Below, piece by piece: positions 34,769-42,210 of a DNA stretch of 64,000 nucleotides. Every line of letters begins with the position of its first letter. The stretch's first letter is position 1. Origin of the DNA: Flavobacterium akiainvivens. GTDB taxonomy: Bacteria > Bacteroidota > Bacteroidia > Flavobacteriales > Flavobacteriaceae. The notes beneath the pieces were generated by a model that did not search any database, was not told where the DNA came from, and was given only the letters and a program-made list of their open reading frames with translations. The stretch spans positions 371,906-435,905 of the forward strand of contig NZ_LIYD01000005.1 in the NCBI RefSeq assembly GCF_001278115.1. Reading direction: 5' to 3'. The translations under genes were made by a program, and so were the position numbers.

Positions 34769-35455
34769 ATGATCCAAAATATAAAAATAGCGGTAGATGC
34801 CGTTGTATTTGGCTATAACGAGGGGCAGTTGTATGTACTGCTCATCCAGCAAAAATTCAGCGGGCAGGACCCCTACTGGGCGCTGCCGGGTGGCCTTGTA
34901 AAAGATAATGAGCCGCTTAGCAATGCTGTTAGGCGCGAGCTGATGGAAGAAACCAATGTAACCATAAAATACCTTGAGCAGCTGTATACTTTTGGAGACG
35001 ACATATACCGCGATTCGCGCAACAGGGTAATTTCTGTAGCCTATTTTGCGCTTATAGACCCGGCCGAAACCCATATTAAGGCCGATACCGATGCCGAAAA
35101 TGTGCAGTGGTGCGCAGTAGGAGAGGTACCCGCACTGGCTTTTGACCATAACGCCATTGTAACCATGGCACTGCAACGGCTAAAGGCAAAACTGGGTTAC
35201 CAGCCCGTGGGGTTTGGCCTGCTGCCAGAGTATTTTGCTTTTTCAGATCTTGAAAACCTGTACTGCACCATTTTAGAAAAAGAAATAGACAGGCGAAACT
35301 TCCGTAAAAAGGTATTAAGCTTTGGTTTTGTTGAGGAAACCAATAAAATTTCAGATAAAAAAAATGGGCGTCCGGGTAAATTATATCGCTTTAACCAGCA
35401 GAAATATAATCAGTTAATTAACGAGGGAATGCACTTTGAAATAAAGTTTGTGTAA
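34769..35455 (+). CDS. nrtR: NrtR-type Nudix regulator of NAD metabolism
   Basis: A 228-residue protein. Residues 5-140 are a Nudix domain (IAVDAVVFGYNEGQLYVLLI; GGLVKDNEPLSNAVRREL then MEETNV, close to the Nudix box). Residues 150-228 form a winged-helix DNA-binding end (RRNFRKKVLSFGFVEET, KKNGRPGKLYRFNQQKY), the NrtR layout. NrtR proteins bind ADP-ribose and repress NAD salvage genes. The next two genes make PRPP and nicotinamide mononucleotide, and palindromes lie on their promoter, which supports this regulator role. Confidence 0.85.
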   Translation: MIQNIKIAVDAVVFGYNEGQLYVLLIQQKFSGQDPYWALPGGLVKDNEPLSNAVRRELMEETNVTIKYLEQLYTFGDDIYRDSRNRVISVAYFALIDPAETHIKADTDAENVQWCAVGEVPALAFDHNAIVTMALQRLKAKLGYQPVGFGLLPEYFAFSDLENLYCTILEKEIDRRNFRKKVLSFGFVEETNKISDKKNGRPGKLYRFNQQKYNQLINEGMHFEIKFV

Positions 35456-35462
35456 AAAATAC

Positions 35463-35519
35463 GCAAAATTATTTTGCAGGTAAAATAACTCATGTATATT
35501 TGCGTATATATAACGCAAA
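35463..35519 (+). promoter_or_regulatory. Promoter of prs-nadV overlapped by two palindromes, probable NrtR operators
   Basis: Promoter: TTG (35474-35476), 18 bp, TATATTTG (35495-35502), a full flavobacterial match 29 bp before the ATG at 35531. Palindrome 1: GCAAAAT-T-ATTTTGC (35463-35477), over the upstream box. Palindrome 2: TTTGCGT-N7-ACGCAAA (35499-35519), over the -7 box and start site. Their centres are 39 bp apart, near four helical turns on one face. Binding by the adjacent Nudix regulator is inference. Confidence 0.7.
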
Positions 35520-35530
35520 ATGTAATTCTT

Positions 35531-36361
35531 ATGTTTACGCTAAATTTAGACCCCAATTTTACACCTTACACTGCTACTGCGCTGCCTCATAAAACATTTA
35601 CATTTTATGGTGGCGAACCTCACATAAAAATTGAGGAGCATTTTGATACATCACAAATTGTAACCATTACACACCGTCTTAACAGTTTTAACGCGTTAGG
35701 GGAGGTTTGTATAGCGGCCGATGCCCTTAGGCGCATGGGTGTAACCTGCATAAACCTTTGTATACCTTATTTTCCGGGGGCAAGGCAGGACAGGGTTATG
35801 GTGCCCGGGGAGCCGCTTACGGTAAAAGTATATGCTACTATAATCAACAGCCTTGGTTTTGGCAAGGTAACCATATTCGACCCGCATAGCGATGTTGCAC
35901 CGGCACTTCTTGATAATGTTGAGGTAATCAGTAACCATGCTTTTATAAGCCAGGTAATACAGCTTATTGGCAGCCCTGTTAAGCTTATAGCGCCGGATGG
36001 TGGGGCACTAAAGAAAATATACAAGCTTTCGGCCTACCTGGGTGTGCATGATGTTACCGAATGCGGCAAAAGCCGTGATGTGGCTACGGGCAAATTAGGC
36101 GGATTTAAAGTATATGAAGAAGACCTTGCAGGCGCTGATTGCCTTATTGTAGACGATATTAGCGATGGCGGCGGCACCTTTACCGGACTTGCCGAAGCCT
36201 TAAAGGCCAAAAATGCCGGAAAACTATACCTTGCTGTTAGCCACGGTATCTTCAGTAAAGGTTTTGATGTACTTGCGCAGTCATTTGAAACCATTTTTAC
36301 CACAAACTCTTTCCGAGATGTAAACCATCCTGTGGTTAGGCAAATACAGCTTTCATTTTAA
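35531..36361 (+). CDS. prs: Ribose-phosphate pyrophosphokinase-like enzyme
   Basis: A 276-residue PRPP synthetase-like protein, shorter than the usual 310-320. It keeps YFPGARQDRVMVPGEPL, the FDPHSDVAPALLDN metal region and the PRPP loop LIVDDISDGGGTFTGL. A longer frame from 35492 would run through the operator and promoter, so the ATG at 35531 is preferred. It probably supplies PRPP for nicotinamide phosphoribosyltransferase, encoded 27 bp downstream; it is likely a specialised copy rather than the housekeeping enzyme. Confidence 0.85.
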   Translation: MFTLNLDPNFTPYTATALPHKTFTFYGGEPHIKIEEHFDTSQIVTITHRLNSFNALGEVCIAADALRRMGVTCINLCIPYFPGARQDRVMVPGEPLTVKVYATIINSLGFGKVTIFDPHSDVAPALLDNVEVISNHAFISQVIQLIGSPVKLIAPDGGALKKIYKLSAYLGVHDVTECGKSRDVATGKLGGFKVYEEDLAGADCLIVDDISDGGGTFTGLAEALKAKNAGKLYLAVSHGIFSKGFDVLAQSFETIFTTNSFRDVNHPVVRQIQLSF

Positions 36362-36388
36362 TTAAACCAATCTCAAAACTACTTCTAT

Positions 36389-37840
36389 ATGAACCCACTA
36401 CTTTTAACAGACGGATATAAAACAGACCACCGCAGGCAGTACCCTGATGGCACCACACTTGTATACAGCAACTGGACACCCAGAAAATCACGCATTGAAG
36501 GTGCAGAAGAGGTAGTGTTTTTTGGTTTGCAGTACTTCATTAAAAAATACATACTACAGGATTTTGAGCGTGATTTCTTCAGCCGCCCTAAAGATGAGGT
36601 AGTGGCACGCTATGCCCGCCGTATAAACAATTACCTTGGCGAAAACCAGGTAGGCTCAGATCATATAGCGGCCCTGCACGATTTAGGTTATATACCCATG
36701 GTGTTTAAAGCATTGCCCGAAGGCGCAAAGGTGCCGGTGCGTGTACCTATGTTTACCATGTACAATACACTGCCGGAGTTTTTCTGGTTAACCAATTATT
36801 TCGAAACCTTACTTTCTGCCGTGGTATGGATGCCGTGCACATCAGCCACAATAGCAGCGCGCTACCGCAGTGTGCTTGATGCCTATGCAGCCGAAACATC
36901 ATCTGTGCCGGAGTTTGTAAACTGGCAGGGGCACGACTTTAGTATGCGCGGCATGGCGGGCATAGAGGCGGCGGTTAGCTCTGCTGCAGGCCACCTCTTA
37001 AGCTTTACAGGCACCGATACGATACCGGCAATAGACTTTTTGGAAGAATACTATAACGCCAATAGCGATACAGAGCTGGTGGCAGGCTCGGTTGCTGCCA
37101 CAGAGCACTCTGTAATGTGTATGGGCACTAATGAGGGCGAATTTGAAACATTTAAAAGGCTGATATGTGATGTTTATCCTAAAGGTATTGTATCAATTGT
37201 TAGCGATACGTGGGACTTGTGGAAAGTACTTACCGATTACCTGCCACGCCTTAAAGATGTTATTGCAGGCCGCGATGGTAAAGTGGTGGTACGCCCTGAT
37301 AGCGGAGACCCGGTAGATATATTATGCGGTAACCCAAATGGTAAAACCGTAGAAGAGCAAAAAGGCGTTGTAGAACTGCTTTGGGATACCTTTGGCGGCA
37401 GCACCAACAGTAAAGGTTACAGGGAACTGATTCCGCAAATTGGGGCTATTTATGGCGATAGCATAACCATAGCCCGTGCCATAGATATTTGCGAAAGGCT
37501 TAAGGCAAAAGGTTTTGCAAGTACCAATGTAGTGCTGGGTATAGGTTCTTACACCTACCAGTACAACACACGCGATACCTTTGGTTTTGCCATGAAAGCT
37601 ACCTATGGCGAGGTAAACGGCCAGGGTCGCGAGATATTTAAAGATCCGGTTACTGATGACGGTACTAAAAAATCGGCTAAGGGGCTTATTAAAATTGTAA
37701 AAGAAAACGGCGCATACACTCTTATTGACCAGGTTAGCTGGGAGGAAGAGCGCACCGGCGAACTGAAGGAAGTATTCCGCGATGGGACATTGCTGGTAGA
37801 CCAAAGCCTGGCTGAAATACGCAGCAGGGTACAGGGATAA
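36389..37840 (+). CDS. nadV: Nicotinamide phosphoribosyltransferase
   Basis: A 483-residue protein of the NAMPT/NadV type. Motifs: LLTDGYKTDHRRQYPDGT at the start, SNWTPRKSRIEGAEEVVFFG, FSMRGMAGIEAAVSSAAGHL, VVRPDSGDPVDIL (PRPP site) and GYRELIPQIGAIYGDSIT. It joins nicotinamide to PRPP to make NMN. The operon order Nudix regulator, prs, nadV is a coherent NAD salvage unit under one operator region. Confidence 0.92.
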   Translation: MNPLLLTDGYKTDHRRQYPDGTTLVYSNWTPRKSRIEGAEEVVFFGLQYFIKKYILQDFERDFFSRPKDEVVARYARRINNYLGENQVGSDHIAALHDLGYIPMVFKALPEGAKVPVRVPMFTMYNTLPEFFWLTNYFETLLSAVVWMPCTSATIAARYRSVLDAYAAETSSVPEFVNWQGHDFSMRGMAGIEAAVSSAAGHLLSFTGTDTIPAIDFLEEYYNANSDTELVAGSVAATEHSVMCMGTNEGEFETFKRLICDVYPKGIVSIVSDTWDLWKVLTDYLPRLKDVIAGRDGKVVVRPDSGDPVDILCGNPNGKTVEEQKGVVELLWDTFGGSTNSKGYRELIPQIGAIYGDSITIARAIDICERLKAKGFASTNVVLGIGSYTYQYNTRDTFGFAMKATYGEVNGQGREIFKDPVTDDGTKKSAKGLIKIVKENGAYTLIDQVSWEEERTGELKEVFRDGTLLVDQSLAEIRSRVQG

Positions 37841-37929
37841 TGATTTAACAGTAAGTACCGTTTATAAGCCGTTGTATGAATGTTATCGATAATTTAATGA
37901 CAGTTAGTGGTTTAGAAGGTTAAAAACAG

Positions 37930-37937
37930 TAAATTTG
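37930..37937 (+). promoter_or_regulatory. Flavobacterial -7 promoter element before the amidase gene
   Basis: TAAATTTG matches TAnnTTTG, 63 bp before the ATG at 38001. No well-spaced TTG was found. It argues against a longer reading from 37935, which would start inside this box. Confidence 0.4.
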
Positions 37938-38000
37938 GTACAAGGCATACTCCTTACCTGTGCCGGTTTACTAAAATATAACCAACAAAAACCAACCAAC

Positions 38001-38597
38001 ATGATTGTATTACTTGATAACGGACATGGCGGCCTGATAAACGGTGTTTATCAAACGCCCGGCAAACGCAGCCCCATTTGGGCAGACGGCAGCCAGCTTT
38101 TTGAAGGCGAGTTTAATCGCGCTATTGTAAACGGTATTATAGAGCAGCTTACAGTCCTTAAAATACCTTATGTAAATATAGCGCCGGAGTATACAGATAT
38201 TACGCTTGAAGAAAGGGTAAAGCGTGCAAACAGCTACTACGGTTCGCCATGCTTTTATGTTAGCGTGCACTCTAATGCCGGCGGAGGTACGGGCTCAGAG
38301 ATATTTACCACGCCCGGCCAGACAAAGAGCGATAGTATAGCTACCGTTTTTGCAGGGGTGTATAAAGAGGTATTCCCTGAGCGGAAGTTCAGGGCCGATT
38401 TAAGCGATGGCGACCCTGATAAGGAAGCTAATTTTTATGTGATTAAAAACACCAAAATGCCTGCTATATTAACAGAGAACTTTTTTATGGATAACGAAGA
38501 CGAATGCAAAAACCTGTTAATGACAAAAGCAGGAAGGCAGCGCGTTGTAGACTATCATGTAAAAAGTATCGTTAAAGTAAAGCAACAACTATTTTAA
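38001..38597 (+). CDS. N-acetylmuramoyl-L-alanine amidase (Amidase_3) without signal peptide
   Basis: A 198-residue protein that is all catalytic domain: IVLLDNGHGG (zinc His), a zinc Glu in LFEGEFNRAI, FYVSVHSNAGGG (zinc His) and ILTENFFMDNEDE (catalytic Glu). The family cuts the MurNAc-L-Ala bond of peptidoglycan. No signal peptide or cell-wall-binding domain is present, which is more like a phage- or particle-delivered enzyme than a normal AmiC-type one. It is 11 bp upstream of an unknown gene on the same strand. Confidence 0.8.
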   Translation: MIVLLDNGHGGLINGVYQTPGKRSPIWADGSQLFEGEFNRAIVNGIIEQLTVLKIPYVNIAPEYTDITLEERVKRANSYYGSPCFYVSVHSNAGGGTGSEIFTTPGQTKSDSIATVFAGVYKEVFPERKFRADLSDGDPDKEANFYVIKNTKMPAILTENFFMDNEDECKNLLMTKAGRQRVVDYHVKSIVKVKQQLF

Positions 38598-38608
38598 ATT
38601 ACTATAAT

Positions 38609-39262
38609 ATGAATTTTTCCGTTAGCGAATTTTTAGTTACCGAGCAGGCTTTTGACCCTGTAAATGACAAAATTGCCATTGTAATTGACGAATTCGAGCT
38701 AAAAAAGAACCCAGACTGGCCTTTTCGTTATTCTGAGCCATATATTGTTTCTATGGCTATAGACCAAAATGGCGCTAATAACCCGGCCATAGATTTTAAC
38801 GTGTTGCCTTTTCCTAATGTAAAAAAAGGCGATATTGTAAACTTTGGCGGTCAGGGGCACCTTATTTATGGCCCTGCCAATCCGGGCGAATTTGTGGCCT
38901 ACAGCGTTTTATATATGGAAAGCGACAGCGATATGCGCAGCCTGGGCGAAGCCATCCAGGAAATTATACAAAGTGAGGCCGCTAAAAACGGCGCTGCGGC
39001 ACTGTTGGCGGCTAACCCGGGTTTTGCCACGGCAGGGAGGGTTTTGGGCGACCTTGCCCTTATTATAGCCGACAGGCTCAAAAAGAATAAAGATGATGAG
39101 TTGTTCCGCCAGAACGGCACACTGTTGCGCGGTACCGATGTTCCGTATGATATAAAAGTGCCTTTTGAGAGCAGCAACAGCTTTATACGCTCTAAAATAT
39201 CGGTAATACCACTATCATCGGCATTAACAGCCGCTAAAGATACCGGGGAGATAAAACTGTAA
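38609..39262 (+). CDS. Unknown protein paired with the amidase
   Basis: A 217-residue soluble protein without signal peptide. Residues 1-110 look like a beta-rich domain (IAIVIDEFELKKNPDWPFRY, VKKGDIVNFGGQGHLIYGP, VAYSVLYMESDSDM), residues 115-160 like an amphipathic helix pair (SLGEAIQEIIQSEAAKNG; RVLGDLALIIADRLKKNKDD), and the end is beta again. I do not recognise the family. It lies 11 bp after the amidase gene, so co-expression is likely and it may be an inhibitor, carrier or regulator of that enzyme. Confidence 0.6.
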   Translation: MNFSVSEFLVTEQAFDPVNDKIAIVIDEFELKKNPDWPFRYSEPYIVSMAIDQNGANNPAIDFNVLPFPNVKKGDIVNFGGQGHLIYGPANPGEFVAYSVLYMESDSDMRSLGEAIQEIIQSEAAKNGAAALLAANPGFATAGRVLGDLALIIADRLKKNKDDELFRQNGTLLRGTDVPYDIKVPFESSNSFIRSKISVIPLSSALTAAKDTGEIKL

Positions 39263-39345
39263 TACTCTTCGTTCATAAAAAGCTAAACCTTTAAATTTAA
39301 GTATTTAAAGGTTTTTTCTATTTTTGGCATTCAGCTTAAGATGCA

Positions 39346-40722
39346 ATGAAAAGGGAATATGCAATAGTAGATATCGAAACCACAGGCGGCAATGCCGCCG
39401 GTAGCCGTATAACCGAAATTGCTATTGTAATTCACGATGGAATTACTGAACTCAGCCGTTTTGAAACCCTTGTAAACCCTGAAAAAGAAATACCCCTGCC
39501 CATTTTTGCCCTTACGGGAATTACTAATGAAATGGTGCGCCATGCTCCGATGTTTGATGATATAGCAGAACAGGTATTCCAACTGCTTGACGGGAGGGTA
39601 TTTGTGGCGCATAACGTTAATTTTGACTACTCGTTTATTCGCCACCAGCTGGAGCAGGCAGGGTTTAAATTCACAGCCCGCAAGCTCTGTACAGTACGCG
39701 CTACCCGAAAGGTAAGGCCGGGCCTGCATTCTTACAGCCTGGGCAACCTGTGCCGCTCGTTAAGTATACCCATAGAAAGGCAGCACAGGGCAGGGGGAGA
39801 TGTTAATGCTACCGCAATACTATTCAAACAGTTACTGGCTTGGGATACTGAGGGTGAGATAGAAAAAATGCTCAAAAAAGCGTCTCAGGATCAGCGGCTT
39901 CCACCCAATTTACCTCCGGCCGACTTTGAGCAGCTGCCCGAAAACCCCGGTGTATATTACTTTTATAACCGCGAGCGCAAGGTGGTATATGTGGGCAAGG
40001 CGGTTAACCTTAAAAAGCGTGTGGCATCGCACTTTAGCGGGCATAAGGTTACGGCCCAGCGGCAAAATTTTCTTCGGGATATTTATGGAATTTCGTTTGA
40101 AGTATGCGCTACCGAGCTTATGGCATTACTATTGGAATGTACTGAAATCAAGAAGCTTTGGCCGGTTTACAATACTGCCCTTAAGCGGTTTGACGCTAAA
40201 TTTGGCCTGTACCAATATGAAGCGCGAAGTGGCTATAAATACCTTGCAGTAGGTAAACTTGCTAAAAACCAGGAGTGTATAGAAACCTTTCACTCAGAAT
40301 ATGAGGGTATTAACCTGTTGCGCACCCTTGCCGAAAAATATACTATAGACTACAGGTTTTGCAAATACGGCCGCCCATCTGATGAAGAGGCTTATAAAGG
40401 CCATGGGCTTATGGATTTGCCTGATGTTGATTTGCATAATCATCAGGTTAATAGTGCAATAACATCACTTTTACAGGAAAAGCCCAGTTTTGCCATTATA
40501 GATAAAGGCCGTACAGCCGATGAGCGCAGCTGTATCTGGGTAGAAAACGGCCGTTTTTATGGCATGGGTTATGTTGCTGCCGATGTAGCTTTTTCCCAAC
40601 CAGACGAGGTAAAGGAATATGTAACACCTTATAAAAGTAATGGTTACATTATGCAATTGCTGTATGGCTTTGCTGCAAAATATCCCAAAAAGGTATATCA
40701 GGCCTCATTTTCAGTAATATAA
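39346..40722 (+). CDS. DnaQ-like exonuclease fused to a UvrC-type GIY-YIG nuclease
   Basis: A 458-residue protein. Residues 1-165 are a DEDDh 3'-5' exonuclease (AIVDIETTGG, VAHNVNFDYSFI, HRAGGDVNATA). Residues about 200-280 are a GIY-YIG domain (NPGVYYFYNRERKVVYVGKA, NLKKRVASHFSG). The final 180 residues are unassigned. The fusion of a PolIII-epsilon-like domain with the N-terminal half of UvrC is known from other bacteria and is usually taken as a repair nuclease related to Cho. A -7 box TATTTTTG lies at 39319-39326. Confidence 0.88.
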   Translation: MKREYAIVDIETTGGNAAGSRITEIAIVIHDGITELSRFETLVNPEKEIPLPIFALTGITNEMVRHAPMFDDIAEQVFQLLDGRVFVAHNVNFDYSFIRHQLEQAGFKFTARKLCTVRATRKVRPGLHSYSLGNLCRSLSIPIERQHRAGGDVNATAILFKQLLAWDTEGEIEKMLKKASQDQRLPPNLPPADFEQLPENPGVYYFYNRERKVVYVGKAVNLKKRVASHFSGHKVTAQRQNFLRDIYGISFEVCATELMALLLECTEIKKLWPVYNTALKRFDAKFGLYQYEARSGYKYLAVGKLAKNQECIETFHSEYEGINLLRTLAEKYTIDYRFCKYGRPSDEEAYKGHGLMDLPDVDLHNHQVNSAITSLLQEKPSFAIIDKGRTADERSCIWVENGRFYGMGYVAADVAFSQPDEVKEYVTPYKSNGYIMQLLYGFAAKYPKKVYQASFSVI

Positions 40723-40726
40723 AAAA

Positions 40727-40754
40727 CGCCCCCGTTTCCGGAGGCGCAATTTTT
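40727..40754. terminator. Bidirectional intrinsic terminator
   Basis: Stem CGCCCCCG (40727-40734) / CGGAGGCG (40739-40746) with one mismatch, an A-run before and a T-run after, between the convergent exonuclease and DUF6952 genes. Confidence 0.85.
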
Positions 40755-40774
40755 AACCAAATTATAAAAAACTC

Positions 40775-41035
40775 TTAGTTTTTATCTATAGCTCCAAGAA
40801 CGCGCATCATAAAAGCATTTAGCGCCTCTTTTTTGCTCAGGCCGTCTTTTATCATTTTGTTTACCTCAAGCGCGCCATACATATTAGATATAAGCTCGGC
40901 TACAACATCAAGCTCCTCATCTTTTAAAGAGGGTACCTCAGTAAGGGCTTCCAGAACCTCCAGGGCTTCAATAATATAGTCCTGGTCATTTTGTTCTATA
41001 AACTCTGTAAGGTGCTTAATTACTGGTAACTTCAT
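40775..41035 (-). CDS. DUF6952 family small protein
   Basis: An 86-residue acidic helical protein (KLPVIKHLTEFIEQNDQDYI, VEVLEALTEVPSLKDEEL-like centre, GLSKKEALNAFMMRVLG). It matches the small DUF6952 proteins found beside thioredoxin genes in flavobacteria, as I recall them. Function unknown. Its start overlaps the end of the thioredoxin gene by 20 bp, so translation is probably coupled and the two are likely to act together. Confidence 0.7.
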   Translation of the reverse strand: MKLPVIKHLTEFIEQNDQDYIIEALEVLEALTEVPSLKDEELDVVAELISNMYGALEVNKMIKDGLSKKEALNAFMMRVLGAIDKN

Positions 41036-41330
41036 TTACAAGGTCGGTTAAGATTTCTACTTTGTTTGTTTGTACCTGATTAACCAGGGCACCATTCCTA
41101 AAAGTTGCAAAAGTGGGCAGGTTGTCTACCTTGGCCAGCTTGCGCGATTCAGGAAAGTTTTCGGCATCTGCAATTATAAATGTAACATTCTCATTTTCAG
41201 TAGCCATTTTTTTAAATTTTGGCTTCATGATCCTACAGTTGCCGCACCATCCTGCCGAGTATTGTACTACAACAACCGGCTCTCCTGCAACAATCTCTGC
41301 AAGGTTGTCTTTATTTAATTCTTGTAACAT
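41016..41330 (-). CDS. Thioredoxin family protein with CGNC active site
   Basis: A 104-residue thioredoxin fold with active site SAGWCGNCRIMKP instead of the classical WCGPC, and the cis-Pro region KVDNLPTFATF. No signal peptide, so cytoplasmic. It sits 23 bp downstream of the peroxiredoxin gene and overlaps the DUF6952 gene, so it is a good candidate reductant for that peroxiredoxin. The Asn in place of Pro should make its redox potential less reducing; this is inference from known CxxC rules. Confidence 0.9.
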   Translation of the reverse strand: MLQELNKDNLAEIVAGEPVVVVQYSAGWCGNCRIMKPKFKKMATENENVTFIIADAENFPESRKLAKVDNLPTFATFRNGALVNQVQTNKVEILTDLVNEVTSN

Positions 41331-41353
41331 GATGGTTTTGTGTTGATTATTAA

Positions 41354-41992
41354 TTAGTTAGATGCAAGGTAAGAAGCTACACCGGCACGGTCTGCAGTCA
41401 TTGCTTCTTTGCCTTCTTCCCAGTTAGCCGGGCAAACTTCGCCTTTAACCTGCACGTGGGTGTAAGCGTCAATCAGCCTTAGGTATTCGTTTACGTTACG
41501 GCCAAGCGGCATATCGTTTACGCTTTCGTGGAATATTTTACCGTCTTCATCTACAAGGTAAGTAGCGCGGTAAGTAACGTTAGAACCTGTAATAAGCACA
41601 GTGTCAAGCTCATCGTTATACTCAGAAGATTCAACATCAAGAATGCCAAGCACGTTGCTAAGGTTGCGGGTAGTATCAGCAATAAGAGGGTATGTAACAC
41701 CTTCAATACCACCGTTATCTTTTGCAGTGTTTAACCATGCAAAGTGTACTTCGTTAGTATCGCAAGAAGCGCCTATTACAATAGTGTTACGTTTTTCAAA
41801 CTCGCCAAGGGCAGCCTGGAAAGCGTGAAGTTCTGTAGGGCAAACAAAGGTAAAGTCTTTAGGGTACCAAAATAGTAGCACTTTCTTTTTGTTGTTTACC
41901 GCCTCTTCATAAACATTGATTTTCAGGTTGTCACCCATTTCAGAAATTGCGTCTACGGTAATGTTTGGGAATTTTTTTCCTACTAAAGCCAT
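41354..41992 (-). CDS. 2-Cys peroxiredoxin (AhpC/TSA family)
   Basis: A 212-residue peroxiredoxin. Peroxidatic Cys in FWYPKDFTFVCPTELHAF and resolving Cys in VKGEVCPANWEEG, the AhpC/Prx1-type pair. It reduces peroxides and is recycled by a thioredoxin-like partner, probably the one encoded downstream. A minus-strand -7 element TATTTTTG lies at 42034-42041, about 42 bp before the ATG. Confidence 0.93.
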   Translation of the reverse strand: MALVGKKFPNITVDAISEMGDNLKINVYEEAVNNKKKVLLFWYPKDFTFVCPTELHAFQAALGEFEKRNTIVIGASCDTNEVHFAWLNTAKDNGGIEGVTYPLIADTTRNLSNVLGILDVESSEYNDELDTVLITGSNVTYRATYLVDEDGKIFHESVNDMPLGRNVNEYLRLIDAYTHVQVKGEVCPANWEEGKEAMTADRAGVASYLASN

Positions 41993-42033
41993 GTTGTGTA
42001 TTATTAAGTTAATTATTTACTTTTTCTGTATTG

Positions 42034-42041
42034 CAAAAATA
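42034..42041 (-). promoter_or_regulatory. Flavobacterial -7 element for the peroxiredoxin operon
   Basis: On the minus strand TATTTTTG matches TAnnTTTG. No TTG at standard spacing was seen. Confidence 0.45.
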
Positions 42042-42174
42042 GGATAGTACTTACATTAAGGCAGATGATATCCATCATCTTTATCTATTTTATGATAGAA
42101 AAAATCTATTATATAGAATTTAAAGAATAATTTTGAATTATGCAAATAACCTGCACTTTTTTAATTTAAGTTTC

Positions 42175-42182
42175 TATATTTG
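42175..42182 (+). promoter_or_regulatory. Flavobacterial -7 element for the amino acid permease
   Basis: TATATTTG matches TAnnTTTG, 28 bp before the ATG at 42211. No TTG at standard spacing was seen. Confidence 0.5.
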
Positions 42183-42210
42183 TTCAAAACCATAAAACGC
42201 GACACTTAGA

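Noticed and set aside
35492..35530. Longer start of prs at 35492
   Set aside because: It would translate through the -7 box and the palindromic operator; family starts match 35531.
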